NCBI RefSeq assembly: GCF_900079775.1
Contig: NZ_LT556038.1
Span: 1-64,000, forward strand
DNA length: 64,000 nucleotides
Source of the DNA: Leyella lascolaii
Lineage (GTDB): Bacteria; Bacteroidota; Bacteroidia; Bacteroidales; Bacteroidaceae
Direction: 5' to 3'
Shown here: positions 63,193-64,000 of the stretch, piece by piece
Layout of the letters: every line of letters begins with the position of its first letter
Numbering within the stretch: the first letter of the stretch is position 1
Notes under the pieces: model-generated
Database searches by the model: none
The model's input: only the letters and a program-made list of their open reading frames with translations
What the model was told of the DNA's origin: nothing
Position numbers and translations under genes: made by a program

Positions 63193-64000
63193 ATGGCAAT
63201 AAAGAAACGACCGATATCGCCGCGCCAGAAGATGATCAACCTGATGTACGTCGTCCTCATGGCAATGCTTGCTCTCAACATATCCACCGAGGTGCTCAAC
63301 GGCTTCTCAATCGTTGAGGAAAGCCTCAACAGGACAACCTCCAACTCGTCCAAGGAGAACGATGCCATATACCGGAACTTCTCCGAACAGATGAGGGCGA
63401 ACCCTCAGAAGGTGAAGGAATGGTTTGAGAAGGCGACGGCGGTGAAGCAGATGAGCGACTCGCTATATAACTTCGCGCAGCAGCTGAAGACCGAGATTGT
63501 GCGCATGGCAGACGGGAAAGACGGCGATGTGATGAACATCGTGAACAAGGAAGACCTTGAGGCTGCCAACCAGGTAATGCTCGCTCCCGGCACGGGAAAG
63601 GGCAGACGGCTCTACGATGCCATAAACAGCTTCCGCACGCGCATAGTGTCCATGGTGACCGATCCGCAACAGCGGAGCATCATTGAGAGCAACCTTACCA
63701 CCAGACTGCCTAAGAACGCTGTCACAATGGGTAAGAACTGGCAGGAGTATATGTTTGAGGACATGCCCGTGGCAGCTGCTGTCACGCTGCTCTCCAAGCT
63801 TCAGAGCGACGTGCGCTACGCCGAGGGCGAGGTGCTGCATACGCTTGTCTCCAATGTGGATATGAAGGACATACGTGTCAACCAGCTCAATGCGTTCGTC
63901 ATACCTGAGTCCCGCACCGTCATAAGTGGGGACCTTTTCTCCGCCCAGATAGTCATGGCGGCTGTCGACACCACCCAACATCCGGAGGTATATGTGGGAG
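63193..64000 (+). CDS. gldM: type IX secretion motor protein GldM/PorM (5' part)
   Basis: Begins at ATG 63193 (MAIKKRPISPRQKMINLMY) and remains open to the window's end, 269 codons of an expected ~510. One N-terminal membrane helix (VVLMAMLALNISTEVL) followed by a long helical periplasmic domain (D1) and the start of beta-rich D2 (VISGDLFSAQIVMAAVD). GldM spans the periplasm and couples the GldL motor to the GldK ring. The 3' end is outside the window. Confidence 0.95.
   Translation, partial: MAIKKRPISPRQKMINLMYVVLMAMLALNISTEVLNGFSIVEESLNRTTSNSSKENDAIYRNFSEQMRANPQKVKEWFEKATAVKQMSDSLYNFAQQLKTEIVRMADGKDGDVMNIVNKEDLEAANQVMLAPGTGKGRRLYDAINSFRTRIVSMVTDPQQRSIIESNLTTRLPKNAVTMGKNWQEYMFEDMPVAAAVTLLSKLQSDVRYAEGEVLHTLVSNVDMKDIRVNQLNAFVIPESRTVISGDLFSAQIVMAAVDTTQHPEVYVG

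Overview
The window is from a Bacteroidales genome, probably a gut Muribaculaceae or Prevotella-like species; the family is a guess. The order rests on SusC/SusD pairs, a hybrid two-component sensor, FimB/Mfa2 lipoproteins, a PorP-GldK-GldL-GldM type IX secretion cluster, and promoters of the Bacteroidetes form TTTG-N19-TAnnTTTG. It combines backbone loci with a large mobile island and an AT-rich accessory stretch.

Layout. 1-465: 3' end of an rRNA operon (23S end, 5S, terminator). 0.7-5.4 kb: a truncated C39-peptidase remnant, a TonB-type outer-membrane barrel protein, and a UDP-galactopyranose mutase gene cut by one in-frame UAA. 5.6-6.6 kb: an AbiF-type HEPN abortive-infection gene directly preceded by a short structured RNA with its own promoter. 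6.8-8.3 kb: small housekeeping operon (DUF2795, cobalamin adenosyltransferase, methyltransferase-like). 8.8-13.3 kb: FimB/Mfa2 lipoprotein and a large leucine-rich-repeat protein with a type IX sorting tail.

13.8-35.1 kb: an integrated mobilizable element bounded by copies of a 21-base repeat. It carries two tandem tyrosine integrases, a defence operon, a phase-variation recombinase and, on the opposite strand, an oriT-like region, MobC, relaxase and excisionase-like HTH genes. The defence operon runs XRE regulator, HsdR, papain-like cysteine peptidase, T5orf172 GIY-YIG protein, HsdM, GmrSD-like DUF262/HNH protein, DUF1016 PDDEXK nuclease, HsdS. Two complete and two half hsdS alleles sit head to tail with four pairs of inverted repeats, next to the recombinase: an hsdS shufflon that should switch the DNA target of the type I system.

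35.1-43.5 kb: AT-rich accessory genes. A ~225-nt RNA with nested long-range stems and an apparent pseudoknot leads into an EF-hand/LRR protein. Then come a lipoprotein, a frameshifted and an intact retropepsin-like protein, two related proteins in which the catalytic DTG has become DKR, and a two-gene unit of secreted proteins of unknown role.

44.5-58.1 kb: a beta-glucan utilization locus on the minus strand (HTCS regulator, GH16, SusC, SusD, surface glycan-binding lipoprotein, GH3). GH16 should cut surface glucan, SusCD/SGBP capture and import oligosaccharides, GH3 release glucose, and the HTCS sense the product. 66-base tandem repeats lie immediately upstream of the HTCS gene, and the same family occurs at 8.4 kb. 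58.6-64 kb: CrcB fluoride channel, then PorP, GldK, GldL and the start of GldM. The type IX system is the likely exporter of the 10.4-13.3 kb LRR protein.
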